A stretch of 64,000 nt of DNA from RYN-230 sp963837335 (GCA_963837335.1 CAWINS010000030.1:1-64000); one strand, 5' to 3'. Shown: positions 19,344 to 28,608, counted from the stretch's first letter. Notes: generated from the sequence alone by a model not told the origin. Numbers and translations are program-made.

Positions 19344-19413
19344 GCTAACAGGCTTCCCGGGCCCTGCCTAGCGGCGCAGGGAAGCCGGGAGGGCCCGGAG
19401 CAGCCCGGCAGGC

Positions 19414-20664
19414 TCAGCCGGGTGCGGCGGAGCCGGCCTCCGCGGTACTCGCCGTCTCGGGCCGCGCGCCGCGGGCCCGGCCCGGCTGGAACCCGGCGGC
19501 CAGCGCGATGATGACCAGCGTCAGCACCAGCGGCGCGACGTACGCGGCCCGCCAGCCGGCCGGACCGCCGACCGCGCCCGCGATCCCGCCGACCAGGGCG
19601 GCGCCGAGCACGAACCCGGCGTAATTGAACAAATTCACCCGTGAGATGGCGATGCCCGATCCGGTCGGGTCGAGCTTCGAGGTGGCGGAGAAGCACATCG
19701 GCGGCACCACGCAGAAACCCAGGCCGGTCACGGCGAACGCGGCGATGGCCAGGGCCGGGGACGGGGCCAGCACCACGCCCAGCAGGCCCAGCCCGGCGAC
19801 CACGGCCCCGGCCCGGACCACCGCCGCGGCGCCGAACCGCCGCACCGCGCGGTCCCCGAAGATCCGGCCCGCCAGCATCAGCGTCTGGTACGCCGCGAAC
19901 GCCAGCGGCAGCAGCGCCTTGCTGCCGTGCTGGACCTTCGACATGTAGACCGAGCTGTAGTTGGACACGCCGGCGTCCCCGATGTACATGCAGCACATGG
20001 CCACGCCGATGAGGATGATCGGCCGCCACGGGATCTGGATGCCCGCCTTCTTCGCGGCCGCCTCCGACGGCGGCGCGACGTCGGCCTCCTTGCCGAACAG
20101 GCTGGGCCCGAGGACCAGCGCGGCGGCCAGCCCGGCGAGACCGGCGATCGTGAACGCCACGCCCAGGGACAGGCCGAGCTTCCCGGCGGCCGCGTTCCAC
20201 AGCCCGCCGAGGATCCCGGCCGCGCTCCAGAAGCCGTAGAAGCCGTTGATGACGCTGTACCCGTAGCGTTTCTCGGTGATCGCGCCCTGCATGTTCATGG
20301 TCGCGTCCACCGCGCCGAGGAACAGCCCGAACAGGCCCACCGAGAGATACAGCTCGGGCCGGGTGCTGGCGAACCCGATGGCCGGCAGGCTCAGGCAGAC
20401 CAGCGGCTGGGCGACGCGCAGCACCAGGCCGCTGCCCAGCCGGGCGGCCAGCGGGCCGGAGATCACGCTGCCGACCCCGGCGATCACCGGCACGATGAGC
20501 AGGACCAGGGTGAGCTGCCCGTTGGACAGGTGGAATTTGTTCTGCAGGACCGAGACGCGGGTGACCACCACCGCGAAGCACAGGCCCTGGACGAAGAACG
20601 CGGCGCTGGTCGCCATCCGGCCGCGCCGTTCCCGACCCTGCGGATCCGTGCCGTCCAGCTCCAT
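19414..20664 (-). CDS. MFS transporter, 12-TM (fucose-permease-like fold)
   Basis: 416 residues from the ATG at 20664, supported by GGGAG seven bases upstream. About 12 membrane segments; VIAGVGSVISGPLAARLGSGLVLR, NMQGAITEKRYG, YGFWSAAGILGG and the second-half repeat GRIFGDRAVRRFG are visible. Resembles the large group of bacterial MFS proteins annotated as sugar or unspecified MFS transporters; the substrate is not predictable. It lies upstream of the DHA2 gene on the same strand, with 126 bases between them. Confidence 0.9.
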   Translation of the reverse strand: MELDGTDPQGRERRGRMATSAAFFVQGLCFAVVVTRVSVLQNKFHLSNGQLTLVLLIVPVIAGVGSVISGPLAARLGSGLVLRVAQPLVCLSLPAIGFASTRPELYLSVGLFGLFLGAVDATMNMQGAITEKRYGYSVINGFYGFWSAAGILGGLWNAAAGKLGLSLGVAFTIAGLAGLAAALVLGPSLFGKEADVAPPSEAAAKKAGIQIPWRPIILIGVAMCCMYIGDAGVSNYSSVYMSKVQHGSKALLPLAFAAYQTLMLAGRIFGDRAVRRFGAAAVVRAGAVVAGLGLLGVVLAPSPALAIAAFAVTGLGFCVVPPMCFSATSKLDPTGSGIAISRVNLFNYAGFVLGAALVGGIAGAVGGPAGWRAAYVAPLVLTLVIIALAAGFQPGRARGARPETASTAEAGSAAPG

Positions 20665-20752
20665 GTGCCGCTCCCAGGCTCGGTCCGTGCGGTCAGGGTA
20701 GGGATCGCGCCGTCTGGGCGTCAAGGCGGCTATCGTCAAAGGGTGAGCCCCC

Positions 20753-21343
20753 GTGCCTAGTCCGCGTGACCTGCGCGCCTCGGACGCCGACCGGGAGCGC
20801 GTGGTGACCCTGCTCGCCGAGGCGGCCGGCGACGGCCGGATCACGCTCGAAGAGCACGCACACCGCGTGCAGCGGGCCTACACCGCCCGGACTCTCGGTG
20901 ATCTGGCCGGGCTGACCGAAGACCTGGCCCTGCCCGGAGCCCAGCCGCTGCGGCTGGACAACTCGCGCGCGGTGACCGCCTTCTTCGCGACCGAGCGGCG
21001 CAGCGGCCGGTGGGTGGTGCCGGACCGGCTGGTGGTGACCGCGATCGGCGGCCAGGTCGTGCTGGACCTGAGCGAAGCGATGCTGCAGGGGCAGCGCACC
21101 CAGATGTACGTCAGCGCGCTGGGCGGCCAGGTGAACCTGCTGGTGCCAGCCGGGATCACGGTCATCACCCGCAACCTCTCCGAGGTGCTGCCCGGGACCC
21201 GGCCGGAATCCCGCCCGGAGCCGCTGATCCCGCCGGGCACGCCCGTGATCGAGCTGCACACGCTGGCGCTGCTGGGACGCATCCACGTCCGGACGCCCCG
21301 GCCCCGCCGCCCGGGGCTGTTCTCCCGCCGCCCCCGCCCTTAG
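20753..21343 (+). CDS. DUF1707 domain protein
   Basis: 196 residues. N-terminal DUF1707 (about residues 4-56): LRASDADRERVVTLLAEAAG, DGRITLEEHAHRVQRAYTAR, DLAGLTEDL. C-terminal part (about 70-180) resembles the cell-wall-active antibiotic response (LiaF/YvqF C-terminal) beta-helix: FATERRSGRW, VTAIGGQVVLDLSEA, VSALGGQVNLLVPAGI. No membrane segment. DUF1707 proteins are common in actinobacteria and often of unknown role. GTG start at 20753. Confidence 0.9.
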   Translation: MPSPRDLRASDADRERVVTLLAEAAGDGRITLEEHAHRVQRAYTARTLGDLAGLTEDLALPGAQPLRLDNSRAVTAFFATERRSGRWVVPDRLVVTAIGGQVVLDLSEAMLQGQRTQMYVSALGGQVNLLVPAGITVITRNLSEVLPGTRPESRPEPLIPPGTPVIELHTLALLGRIHVRTPRPRRPGLFSRRPRP

Positions 21344-21382
21344 CCGGGCCGCGTCTAGCCGGGCCCGTCTAGCAGGGCCCTG

Positions 21383-22441
21383 TTAGCAGGGACTGTCGAA
21401 GTTGATCGAGCTGTAGGCGCGCAGCTTCCAGAGCTGGTGCTCGCTGTGGATGTTGCGGATGGTGCCGGACCGGGCCCGCATCACGAGCGAGTGGGTGGCC
21501 GCGCCGCCCGCCCGGAACCGGACGCCGGTCATCAGCTCGCCGTCGGTGATCCCGGTAGCCGCGAAGAACGCGTCTTCGGACGTGACCAGATCGTCGGTGG
21601 TCAGCACGTGCCTGAGGTCGTGGCCGGCCGCGAGGGCCTTGTCCCGCTCGGCCTCGTCCCGGGGCGCGAGCCGGGCCTGGATCACGCCGCCCAGGCATTT
21701 GATCGCGCAGGCGGTGATGATCCCCTCCGGGGTGCCGCCCACCCCCAGCAGCAGGTCCACACCGGTGCCGTCCCGCGCCGCCATGATCGAGCCGGCCACG
21801 TCGCCATCGGTGATCAGCTTGATCCGGGCCCCGGCCGCCCGGACCTCGGCGATGAGCCGCTCGTGCCGCGGCCGGTCGAGGATGACCACGGTGACGTCCG
21901 AGGCCGAGCAGCCCTTGGCCCGGGCCACGGCGGCGATGTTGTCCGCGGCCGGGGCCTCGATGTCAACCACGTCCGCCGCGGCCGGGCCGGTCACCAGCTT
22001 GGACATATAGAAGACCGCGGAGGGGTCATACATCGACCCACGCGCGCTGACGGCCAGCACGGCGATCGCGTCCGGCATGCCGTTCGCGGTCAGCCGGGTG
22101 CCGTCGATGGGGTCCACGGCCACGTCGCAGGCCGGGCCGGTGCCGTCACCGACCTGCTCGCCGTTGAACAGCATGGGCGCGCGATCCTTCTCGCCTTCGC
22201 CGATGACGACCACGCCGTTCATGGACACCGTGTTGATCAAGGCCCGCATCGCCTGCACGGCCGCGCCGTCCGCGCCGTTCTTGTCGCCGCGGCCGACCCA
22301 CCGGGCTGCGGCCATCGCGCCCGCCTCGGTCACCCGGGCCAACTCCAGGGCCAGGTTGCGGTCCGGTGCGTGCGTCTCCGGCTCGGCCGTCAGATCGGCC
22401 GGCCCAGGCCCTCCGGGGGCCGCTGCCTCGTTCTCGGTCAT
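21383..22441 (-). CDS. glpX: Fructose-1,6-bisphosphatase class II
   Basis: 352 residues, full length. Hydrolyses fructose-1,6-bisphosphate to fructose-6-phosphate in gluconeogenesis; GlpX is the main FBPase of actinobacteria. Visible: AAARWVGRGDKNGADGAAV, metal site GEGEKDRAPML, DVAVDPIDGTRL, LDRPRHERLI, DGDVAGSIM, GVGGTPEGIITACAIKCLGG. It follows the fumarase neighbourhood as in other actinobacteria. Cytoplasmic; no obvious regulation seen. Confidence 0.97.
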   Translation of the reverse strand: MTENEAAAPGGPGPADLTAEPETHAPDRNLALELARVTEAGAMAAARWVGRGDKNGADGAAVQAMRALINTVSMNGVVVIGEGEKDRAPMLFNGEQVGDGTGPACDVAVDPIDGTRLTANGMPDAIAVLAVSARGSMYDPSAVFYMSKLVTGPAAADVVDIEAPAADNIAAVARAKGCSASDVTVVILDRPRHERLIAEVRAAGARIKLITDGDVAGSIMAARDGTGVDLLLGVGGTPEGIITACAIKCLGGVIQARLAPRDEAERDKALAAGHDLRHVLTTDDLVTSEDAFFAATGITDGELMTGVRFRAGGAATHSLVMRARSGTIRNIHSEHQLWKLRAYSSINFDSPC

Positions 22442-22614
22442 CGCAGAGACCGCCTTCCCTGGGTGGCCGTTTTTCCCCTGCTCATCCCTGGGCCAGTGCC
22501 GCGATCCTCGGTGCCTGACCGGCGGGCGTAGCCTTGTCGCCTAAGGCGACACACCCTGAGGCCAGACGTCCGGAGCCCAAACGTGGGGAGCACTGCGTAG
22601 GCGGTGACAGGCGA

Positions 22615-23256
22615 ATGACAACAGATGTTCCGCAGCCTACCGTGCGGTCCGCCGACCGCGGCGCGGTCACCAGGGCCGCCTTGCTGGCCGCCGCCCGTGA
22701 GGTGTTCATCTCGGCGGGCTACGCGCAGGCCGGGGTGACCGAGATCGTGACCCGGGCCGGTGCCAGCGTGGGCAGCCTCTACCATCACTTCACCGGCAAG
22801 GCTGACCTGTACATCTCGCTGTTCGAGGAGTTCCACCAGGGCCAGGCCCGGCGGGCCCGCCTGGGGGCCCGCGGTGCCCGCGAAGACCACGTCACCGAGC
22901 CGCGGCAGTTGTTCCTCGCCGCGGCCCGCGCCTATCTCGATGGCTGCCTGGCGGATCGCGAGCTGTCCCGGCTGTTCGTCTCGGGTGACGCACCGCCCGG
23001 GTTCGACCTGATCATGCGCCAGCGGCTGCGCGAGTGGGCCAGCCGGAACGCGAACTTCTTCGCCCGCAGTGCCGAGCCCCTCGATGAGGCGGTCGCGGTC
23101 GTGATGACCGGAGCCCTGATGCTCGCGGTGACCGAGGTGTCGCTGAGCGAGGACGCCGCCTACGCCCGGCGGCTGGCCGACGGGGTGCTCGATGTCCTGT
23201 CCGGAGTCGGTCCCCGGGTCCCGGGGCGTGACCAGCCGGCTACGTTGATGCCGTGA
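22615..23256 (+). CDS. TetR family transcriptional regulator
   Basis: 213 residues from the ATG at 22615. N-terminal TetR helix-turn-helix: AALLAAAREVFISAGYAQAG, VTEIVTRAGASVGSLYHHFTGKADL. The C-terminal ligand domain carries the FVSGDAPPGFD segment. Its last bases overlap the GTG of xseB (GTGA), so the two are translationally coupled, an unusual partnership since xseB normally follows xseA. Divergent from glpX. Confidence 0.92.
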   Translation: MTTDVPQPTVRSADRGAVTRAALLAAAREVFISAGYAQAGVTEIVTRAGASVGSLYHHFTGKADLYISLFEEFHQGQARRARLGARGAREDHVTEPRQLFLAAARAYLDGCLADRELSRLFVSGDAPPGFDLIMRQRLREWASRNANFFARSAEPLDEAVAVVMTGALMLAVTEVSLSEDAAYARRLADGVLDVLSGVGPRVPGRDQPATLMP

Positions 23257-23534
23257 GCGCCGAGGCAAAGCCCGCCGGGAAGGGCGGAGCGCAGGCGGCC
23301 GGGGATGGAACGGCCACCGCACTCAGCTACGAGCAGGCCCGTGACCAGCTCACCGAGGTGGTCCGCCGCCTGGAGGGCGGCGGGCTGACCCTGGAGCAGT
23401 CACTGGACCTGTGGGAACGTGGCGAGCGGCTGGCCGCCATCTGCGAGCAGTGGCTGGAGGGCGCCCGGGCCCGGCTCGCCGCCGCGATGGCCGCCCGCAC
23501 CCCGGAATCCGCCGATCCTGACGCGCCTTTTTAA
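23253..23534 (+). CDS. xseB: Exodeoxyribonuclease VII small subunit
   Basis: 93 residues. The XseB coiled-coil core is clear: LSYEQARDQLTEVVRRLEGG, LTLEQSLDLWERGERLA, CEQWLEGARARL. It binds XseA to form the ssDNA exonuclease. It is separated from xseA (27403-28608, opposite strand) by an IS remnant and an acyltransferase. The stop codon overlaps the start of a 25-bp dispersed repeat, hinting that the original downstream sequence was replaced here. Confidence 0.95.
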   Translation: MSAEAKPAGKGGAQAAGDGTATALSYEQARDQLTEVVRRLEGGGLTLEQSLDLWERGERLAAICEQWLEGARARLAAAMAARTPESADPDAPF

Positions 23535-23558
23535 AATTCGCCGCAACGAAAACCGCCC
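23534..23558. repeat. 25-bp dispersed repeat, copy 2
   Basis: Same 25 bases as at 3097-3121, same orientation, beginning at the xseB stop codon and about 100 bases left of the IS end. Significance unknown. Confidence 0.7.
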
Positions 23559-23659
23559 TCGCCCGCTGCTCGCCGCACCCATCACGGCGCGAGTTCCCGG
23601 GCGTAACACCAGCCCTCCAGTCAGACCGCCCACCAGCCCCACAAACCCCAGGCCGCCGT

Positions 23660-23681
23660 TCGTGATCATGGGCTTACTGGG
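23660..23681. repeat. IS left terminal inverted repeat
   Basis: 22 bases perfectly complementary to 25081-25102, containing TGATCATGGGCTTACTGGG. Confidence 0.85.
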
Positions 23682-23689
23682 GCAATACG

Positions 23690-25096
23690 GTGCTGTGCGC
23701 CCGGCTGGGCATGGGCGCCGTGGGCACGGTGGCGCTGGATGGCACGAAGATCACCGCGAACGCGTCGAAGGCGGCGAACCGGACGGAGGAGCGGCTGCGG
23801 GCACTGGCCGCGCAGCGCGCTGGCGAGCACGCGGACGCGGACGCGGCCGAGGATGAGCGGTTCGGGGAGGGCCGCCGCGGGGACCGCCTGCCGCCAGGCG
23901 GCGCTGGCGGCGGCAGCCGGGACGAGCGGATCCGCCGGGCCCTGGCGGAGCTGGAAGCTGAACGCCAGGCTGCGCAGGCCGCCCGGGATGCGCAGACCCG
24001 GGCCTACCTGGACGCGGCGGCCGCGGCCAGCGCTGACCGGGCCGCCGCCCGCCGCCGCGGCGGTGACTGCGGCGCGGGAGCGGCTGGAGCGTGCCGGGGC
24101 GGCCCAGCGGGATCTGATCGCGGGGCGGGAAGCCCGGGATGCGCAGGCGCGGGCGGCCGGGCACCGCGGGTTCCGCGGCAGGCGGCCGGTGGCGGCAGAG
24201 CAGGCTCCCGCGGTCCGCAGGGCCCGCGCCGCCCTGGCCAGGGCACAGGCCAAGGCGGCGGAGCAGGAGCGCAAGGCCGCCGCGAAAAAAGGCCCGGGCC
24301 CGGCCCGTAACATCACCGACCGCGACTCGCGGCTGATGCCGGTCCGCGGCGGCGGGTTCCTGCAGGGTTACAACGCCCAGAACGTCACCTCCGCCGACGG
24401 GCTGATCATCGCCACCCAGCTCACCCAGGACACCACCGACACCGCCTGGTTCGGGCCGATGCTCACCGCGGCGCTGGACGCCGCCGCCCTGATCACCACG
24501 CACCAGCCCCCGCAGGCTGGCAGCCCCGCGGACCCGCGAGGACAGGACCCCGCCACCGGGCGGGACCGCCTCATCGCGCTGTTCCTCGCTGATGCCGGGT
24601 ACTGCTCCGAGGACAACCTCACCCTGCCCGGCCCCGACCGGCTGATCGCCACCGGCAAGCACCGCGACCTCGAAAAACGGGCCCGTGCAGGAGGCGGCCC
24701 CGCAGACGGTACCCGCGGCGAGGCGACCGCTGCGATGGCCGCCCGGCTCGCCACCGGCGAAGGCATCACCGCCTACCGCCAGCGCGGCCACATCGCCGAA
24801 ACCTTCCACGGCCACATCGAGAACAACATGCGGTTCCTCCAGCGCACCATGCGGGCAAACCCAAAGCCGCCGCCGAATGGGCCTTCGCCGCCACCGTGCA
24901 CAACCTCTTCAAAGCCATCACTGCCAGCCACCTCACCCCCGCAGCCCTGACCAGCCGGCACCCAGCCCGCCTGACCCGGCGGCCTGGCCCAGGCCAGCCA
25001 CCACCCACCGCCATCGCCGCCAGGAACCACCCCTCCCACCTCGCGGGCCAGCCGATCGAATCCGCAACAGCCCGAATAAGCCCAGTAAGCCCATGA
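23690..25096 (+). pseudogene. Truncated, frameshifted IS1182-like DDE transposase
   Basis: The N-terminal segment (GTVALDGTKITANASKAANR, then DAAEDERFGEGRRGD) is in one frame to about 24050. The middle (GFLQGYNAQNVTSADGLIIA, LADAGYCSEDN, AYRQRGHIAETFHGHIE) is in a second frame to about 24850. The end (VHNLFKAITASHLT) is back in the first frame. Family members start with more than 100 residues (DUF772 region) that are missing here, although the left IS end is intact, so an internal deletion is likely. The acidic residues LDGTK, ADAGY and the RGHIAE region are retained. Not expected to be active. Confidence 0.85.
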
Positions 25097-25102
25097 TCAC
25101 GA
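25081..25102. repeat. IS right terminal inverted repeat
   Basis: 22 bases, CCCAGTAAGCCCATGATCAC then GA, perfectly matching the left end in inverse orientation. Confidence 0.85.
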
Positions 25103-25155
25103 CGCGTCAGGGGCCTTGGCGGAGTGGGGAGGCCCGGCGCGGGTGGAGCGGGCGG

Positions 25156-27225
25156 TCAGCCGAGGGGCGCGACGTGGTGCGCGGTCGGCGGCAGTCCCGG
25201 GCGGGACGCCGGGTCAGCGGCGCCCGCCGTCCGGGCGGCCCGGACCGCCGCGGCGATCATCCGCGCGTAGAGCCGGGCTCCGCCCGGCTGCGGGTGCACC
25301 TCGTCCGGCCACAACAGGCTGGTCCGGTGCCCGATGGCCGCGAACCAGTTCGCCATCACCACATTGGGGTAACGGCGGGCCGCCGCGGCGATGACCCGGT
25401 TCACCCCCGCTTCCCAGGGCCGCGCCTCGTACGTGTTCACCAGCACCAGATCCCGGTGCGGGCCCACCGCGCGGATCAGCTGGCGCATCTGCTGGGAGGT
25501 GAACGTTCCGTTGGTGCCGAGCGCGAATACCACCACCGGGCGGAGCGTCCCGGCCGCTGCGAGCCGCTGCACGATCGGCAGGCCCGCGCTGACCTGGCGG
25601 CTGACCTGCGCGTCAATGGAAATGCCGGGGAGCGCGGCCGCGAGCTGGACGGCCGAGGCCAGCATGACGGAGTCGCCGATCGCGAAGACCTGGGAGCCGG
25701 ACACCCGGGCCGGGGCGGGCGGCGGGGTGGCGGTGGCCCGGGCAACGACGGCCTTGGGCGCCATGGGGGTGGCCGACGGAGTAGTGGCTGACCGAGCTCC
25801 GGCGGACGGGTCGTTGGTGGACGGGGCGCTGGCCGACGAGGCGGTGGCGGCCGGAGCGCTGGCGGACGGGACCAGGGCGCTGGGGCTGGACGCGGCCGCC
25901 GGGGCGAGCGCGCCCGGGCCAGCCGGGTCCTGCTGACTGACCTTGACCCCCTCACTGATCTGCTCGGCCAGCCCGGTCGGGGAGTGGGCGTGCAGCACCC
26001 CGTAACCCGCGGCGCCCGCCACGACCAGGGCGGCCGCCACGGCGGCCGCGGGGACGACACGGGCGGGGGCGCGGTGTGCCCCGGCCGGGGACCCGATGAT
26101 CACCCGGGACCAGCCGCGGACCGTGACCCGGAACCCGTTGCGGATGATGGGTTCCTCCACCCACCGCCAGGAGGCGGCGGCGAGGCCGACGGAGAGCGCC
26201 GCCTCGGGCAGCCAGATCCAGTGGGCCGGGAGTTGGCGCGGGAACGCCGCACCGGCCAGCGCGATGACCGGCCAGTGCCACAGGTAGATCCCGTAGGACC
26301 TGATCCCGATCCAGCGCAGCACGGACCCGCCCAACGCCCAGCTGATCAGCCCCGGGCTCGCCGCGGCGAGTACCACGCCGCCGGCCGCCAGGGCCGCGAC
26401 CAGCAATCCGGCCGGGTAGAGCACCCGGTCTGTCCCGGCGAAGTGGCCCATCGCCCAGGCCAGCACGGCGATCCCGGCCAGGCCGATCGCGTCGGGGACC
26501 CGGGCGCCGTCACGGCTCAGCGCCTGCATCCGGCGCAGTGGCCAGGTCAGCGCCAGCGCTGAGCCGATGAACAGGGCCGACGCGTGCGTGTCGGTGCCGT
26601 AGTAGACCCGGGACGGGTCCGCCCCAGGCACGTAAACCAGGACCATGGCCAGGGCGGACAGTGCCGCGCCCAGCCAGGCCAGGGCGGCCCGGAGGCGGCC
26701 GGACTGGCAGGTCTTCAGGATCACGATCAGCAGGAGCGGCCACAGCAGGTAGAACTGCTCCTCGATGGCCAGTGACCACAGGTGCTGGAGCGGCGGCGGC
26801 GGCCCGAACTGCGCGAAATAGGAGTGGTGCGCCAGCGCCTGCCACCAGTTGCTGGAGTAGGTGACGGCGGCGAGCAGGGCGTCGCGCAGCGCCGTCATCT
26901 GGGCCGGCTCGATCACGGCCGTGGCCGCGGTCACCGCGACGAGCAGGACTCCCAGGGCGGGCAGCAGCCGCCGAGCCCGCCGCGCCCAGAATCCGCGCAG
27001 GGCGAGGTGGCCGTGCCGGTTCCACTGGGCGACCAGCAAGTCGGTGATCAGGTACCCGCTGAGCACGAAAAACACATCGACCCCGAGGAATCCCCCGGGA
27101 AATGCGGACAACTGCTCATGAAAAGCAATAACCGCGATAACGGCCAGTGCGCGCAGCCCATCCAGCCCGGGCAGCCGGGTGGTGGTCTGATTGGATGTCG
27201 TGCCGTTTACGGCATGTGTCGTCAC
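25156..27225 (-). CDS. Acyltransferase 3 fused to SGNH hydrolase domain (OafA-like)
   Basis: 689 residues. N-terminal acyltransferase-3 domain with about ten membrane segments: RLPGLDGLRALAVIAVIAFH, FLGVDVFFVLSGYLITDLL, RRARRLLPAL, LWSLAIEEQFYLLWPLLL, SYGIYLWHWPV. Then an Ala/Ser/Thr/Pro linker with 15-bp repeats (about 420-500) and an outer SGNH domain with FAIGDSVMLAS (Ser nucleophile), ALGTNGT and LWPDEVHPQ (Asp-His). Such proteins O-acetylate envelope polysaccharides or peptidoglycan, with acyl groups passed from the membrane domain to the SGNH domain. GTG start at 27225; three 14-bp repeats lie directly upstream. Confidence 0.95.
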   Translation of the reverse strand: MTTHAVNGTTSNQTTTRLPGLDGLRALAVIAVIAFHEQLSAFPGGFLGVDVFFVLSGYLITDLLVAQWNRHGHLALRGFWARRARRLLPALGVLLVAVTAATAVIEPAQMTALRDALLAAVTYSSNWWQALAHHSYFAQFGPPPPLQHLWSLAIEEQFYLLWPLLLIVILKTCQSGRLRAALAWLGAALSALAMVLVYVPGADPSRVYYGTDTHASALFIGSALALTWPLRRMQALSRDGARVPDAIGLAGIAVLAWAMGHFAGTDRVLYPAGLLVAALAAGGVVLAAASPGLISWALGGSVLRWIGIRSYGIYLWHWPVIALAGAAFPRQLPAHWIWLPEAALSVGLAAASWRWVEEPIIRNGFRVTVRGWSRVIIGSPAGAHRAPARVVPAAAVAAALVVAGAAGYGVLHAHSPTGLAEQISEGVKVSQQDPAGPGALAPAAASSPSALVPSASAPAATASSASAPSTNDPSAGARSATTPSATPMAPKAVVARATATPPPAPARVSGSQVFAIGDSVMLASAVQLAAALPGISIDAQVSRQVSAGLPIVQRLAAAGTLRPVVVFALGTNGTFTSQQMRQLIRAVGPHRDLVLVNTYEARPWEAGVNRVIAAAARRYPNVVMANWFAAIGHRTSLLWPDEVHPQPGGARLYARMIAAAVRAARTAGAADPASRPGLPPTAHHVAPLG
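25769..25873 (-). repeat. 15-bp periodic repeats in the acyltransferase linker
   Basis: About seven diverged 15-bp units (for example GTGGCCGACGGAGTA, CTGGCCGACGAGGCG, CTGGCGGACGGGACC) encoding SAPSx/SATPS-type pentapeptides between the membrane and SGNH domains. Boundaries are approximate because units are diverged. Confidence 0.6.
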
Positions 27226-27226
27226 C

Positions 27227-27268
27227 GTGCTGATCTCACTGTGCTGATCTCATTGCGCTGATCTCCCC
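27227..27268. repeat. Three 14-bp direct repeats upstream of the acyltransferase start
   Basis: GTGCTGATCTCACT (27227-27240), GTGCTGATCTCATT (27241-27254), GCGCTGATCTCCCC (27255-27268). They abut the start codon on its 5' side, in the leader of the minus-strand gene, so they could be regulator half-sites or simple slippage repeats. Confidence 0.6.
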
Positions 27269-27402
27269 CCGGCTCACAGCAATCTTCAGAGTCTTCGCCC
27301 ATTCAATGCGCGAGGAAACGCCCTGGAAGGTAAATAGGCGGGCACAGATTTGCCGGTCTAAGCGACTAGCGGCCGTGCTGCCGTGCGGGCCGGGGGCCGC
27401 GG

Positions 27403-28608
27403 TTATGGCTCGTCCGACACCGCGGTGAGCTGGTCGTCGGCGAACCGGAGGGTGAGCCGCTCCCCGGGAGGCACCTCCGCGGCGGCGCGCACCACGCTGC
27501 CGTCGGGACGCTGCACGATGGCGTAGCCGCGGCGCAGGGTGGTCGCGGGGGACAGGGCCAGCAAGCGGGCCCGCACGTGGGACACGTCGTCCCCGGCGCG
27601 GTCCAGCGACGCGGACAGCCGCCGCCGGGCCCGCTCGGTGAGCCCGGTGACGAGTTCCTGGCGCCGTTCGATCTCCCGGACCGGTGAGGCCAGGGCGGGC
27701 CGGGACCGCATGTCGGCCAGCCAGGCGGTCTCCCGTTCCATCCGCCCGGAGAGACAGCGGCGGGCCCGGCCGCGCAACTGGGTGATCAGGGCGACCTGCT
27801 CGCTCACGTCCGGCACCACGCGCCGCGCGGCGTCAGTCGGCGTGGATGCGCGCACGTCCGCCACCAGATCCAGCAGGGGGGTGTCCTGCTCATGCCCGAT
27901 CGCGCTGACCACCGGGGACTTCGCCGCCGCCACCGCCCGGATGAGCGTTTCGTCGGAGAACGGCAGCAGGTCCTCGATAGAGCCGCCGCCCCGGGCGATG
28001 ACGATCACGTCCACCGACGGGTCGGCGTCCAGCCGGTGGAGCGCGTCCACGATCTCGCCTACCGCGTACGAACCCTGGACCGCCACCGGCTCGACCCGGA
28101 ACTGGACGGCGGGCCACCGATGGGCGGAATTGCGCAGCACGTCTTTTTCGGCCGCCGAGTCGCGTCCGCAGATCAGGCCGATCTTGCCGGGCAGGAACGG
28201 CAGTGGCCGCTTCCGCTCGGCCGCGAATAGCCCTTCAGCCGCCAGAGCGCGGCGAAGCCGTTCCAGCCGGGCCAGCAGTTCGCCGATGCCCACGGCCCGG
28301 ATTTCCGTGGCGGAAAGGGAGAAAGAGCCCCGGTTGGTATTGAAGTCTGGTTTCGCCCAGATCAGCACCCGGGCTCCCTCGGCGGGGGGCGGGTCGGTGG
28401 CGTCCAGCACCGTGCGCGGGCAGATCACCCGGACCGAGACCGCCGCGACCGGGTCACGCAGGGTGAGGAATACCGTGCTGCCGCGCCGGGTCAGCTCGGC
28501 GATCTGGCCTTCGACCCAGACCCGGCCGAGTCGGCCGATCCATTCGCTGGTCAGCCTCAGGATGGTGCGGACCGGGACCGGTGCCTCGGGTGATGTGTCG
28601 AGCGCCAT
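27403..28608 (-). CDS. xseA: Exodeoxyribonuclease VII large subunit
   Basis: 401 residues, normal length. N-terminal OB-fold (WIGRLGRVWVEGQIAELTRR), then the catalytic core: GKIGLICGRDSAAEKDVLRN, VDVIVIARGGGSIEDLLPFS, SAIGHEQDTPLLDLVADVRA, STPTDAAR; a C-terminal coiled-coil binds XseB. Degrades ssDNA in repair. No xseB follows it; the next same-strand gene is the acyltransferase. Upstream on the same strand are the two small genes seen next to xseA in mycobacteria-like order. Confidence 0.97.
   Translation of the reverse strand: MALDTSPEAPVPVRTILRLTSEWIGRLGRVWVEGQIAELTRRGSTVFLTLRDPVAAVSVRVICPRTVLDATDPPPAEGARVLIWAKPDFNTNRGSFSLSATEIRAVGIGELLARLERLRRALAAEGLFAAERKRPLPFLPGKIGLICGRDSAAEKDVLRNSAHRWPAVQFRVEPVAVQGSYAVGEIVDALHRLDADPSVDVIVIARGGGSIEDLLPFSDETLIRAVAAAKSPVVSAIGHEQDTPLLDLVADVRASTPTDAARRVVPDVSEQVALITQLRGRARRCLSGRMERETAWLADMRSRPALASPVREIERRQELVTGLTERARRRLSASLDRAGDDVSHVRARLLALSPATTLRRGYAIVQRPDGSVVRAAAEVPPGERLTLRFADDQLTAVSDEP

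Larger units (their letters stand above)
23660..25102. mobile_element. IS remnant (IS1182-like transposase) with perfect 22-bp inverted ends
   Basis: Bases 23661-23681 (CGTGATCATGGGCTTACTGG plus G) are the exact reverse complement of 25081-25101, and one more outer base pairs on each side. Total length is about 1.44 kb. Inside is a damaged DDE transposase. No clear target-site duplication was seen outside the ends. The element sits between xseB and the acyltransferase, at the likely breakpoint of the split xse operon. Confidence 0.85.

Noticed and set aside
17686..19371. 561-codon plus-strand frame across the DHA2 transporter
   Set aside because: Gln/Gly/Arg/Pro-rich without motifs; the minus strand encodes a clear 14-helix MFS protein.
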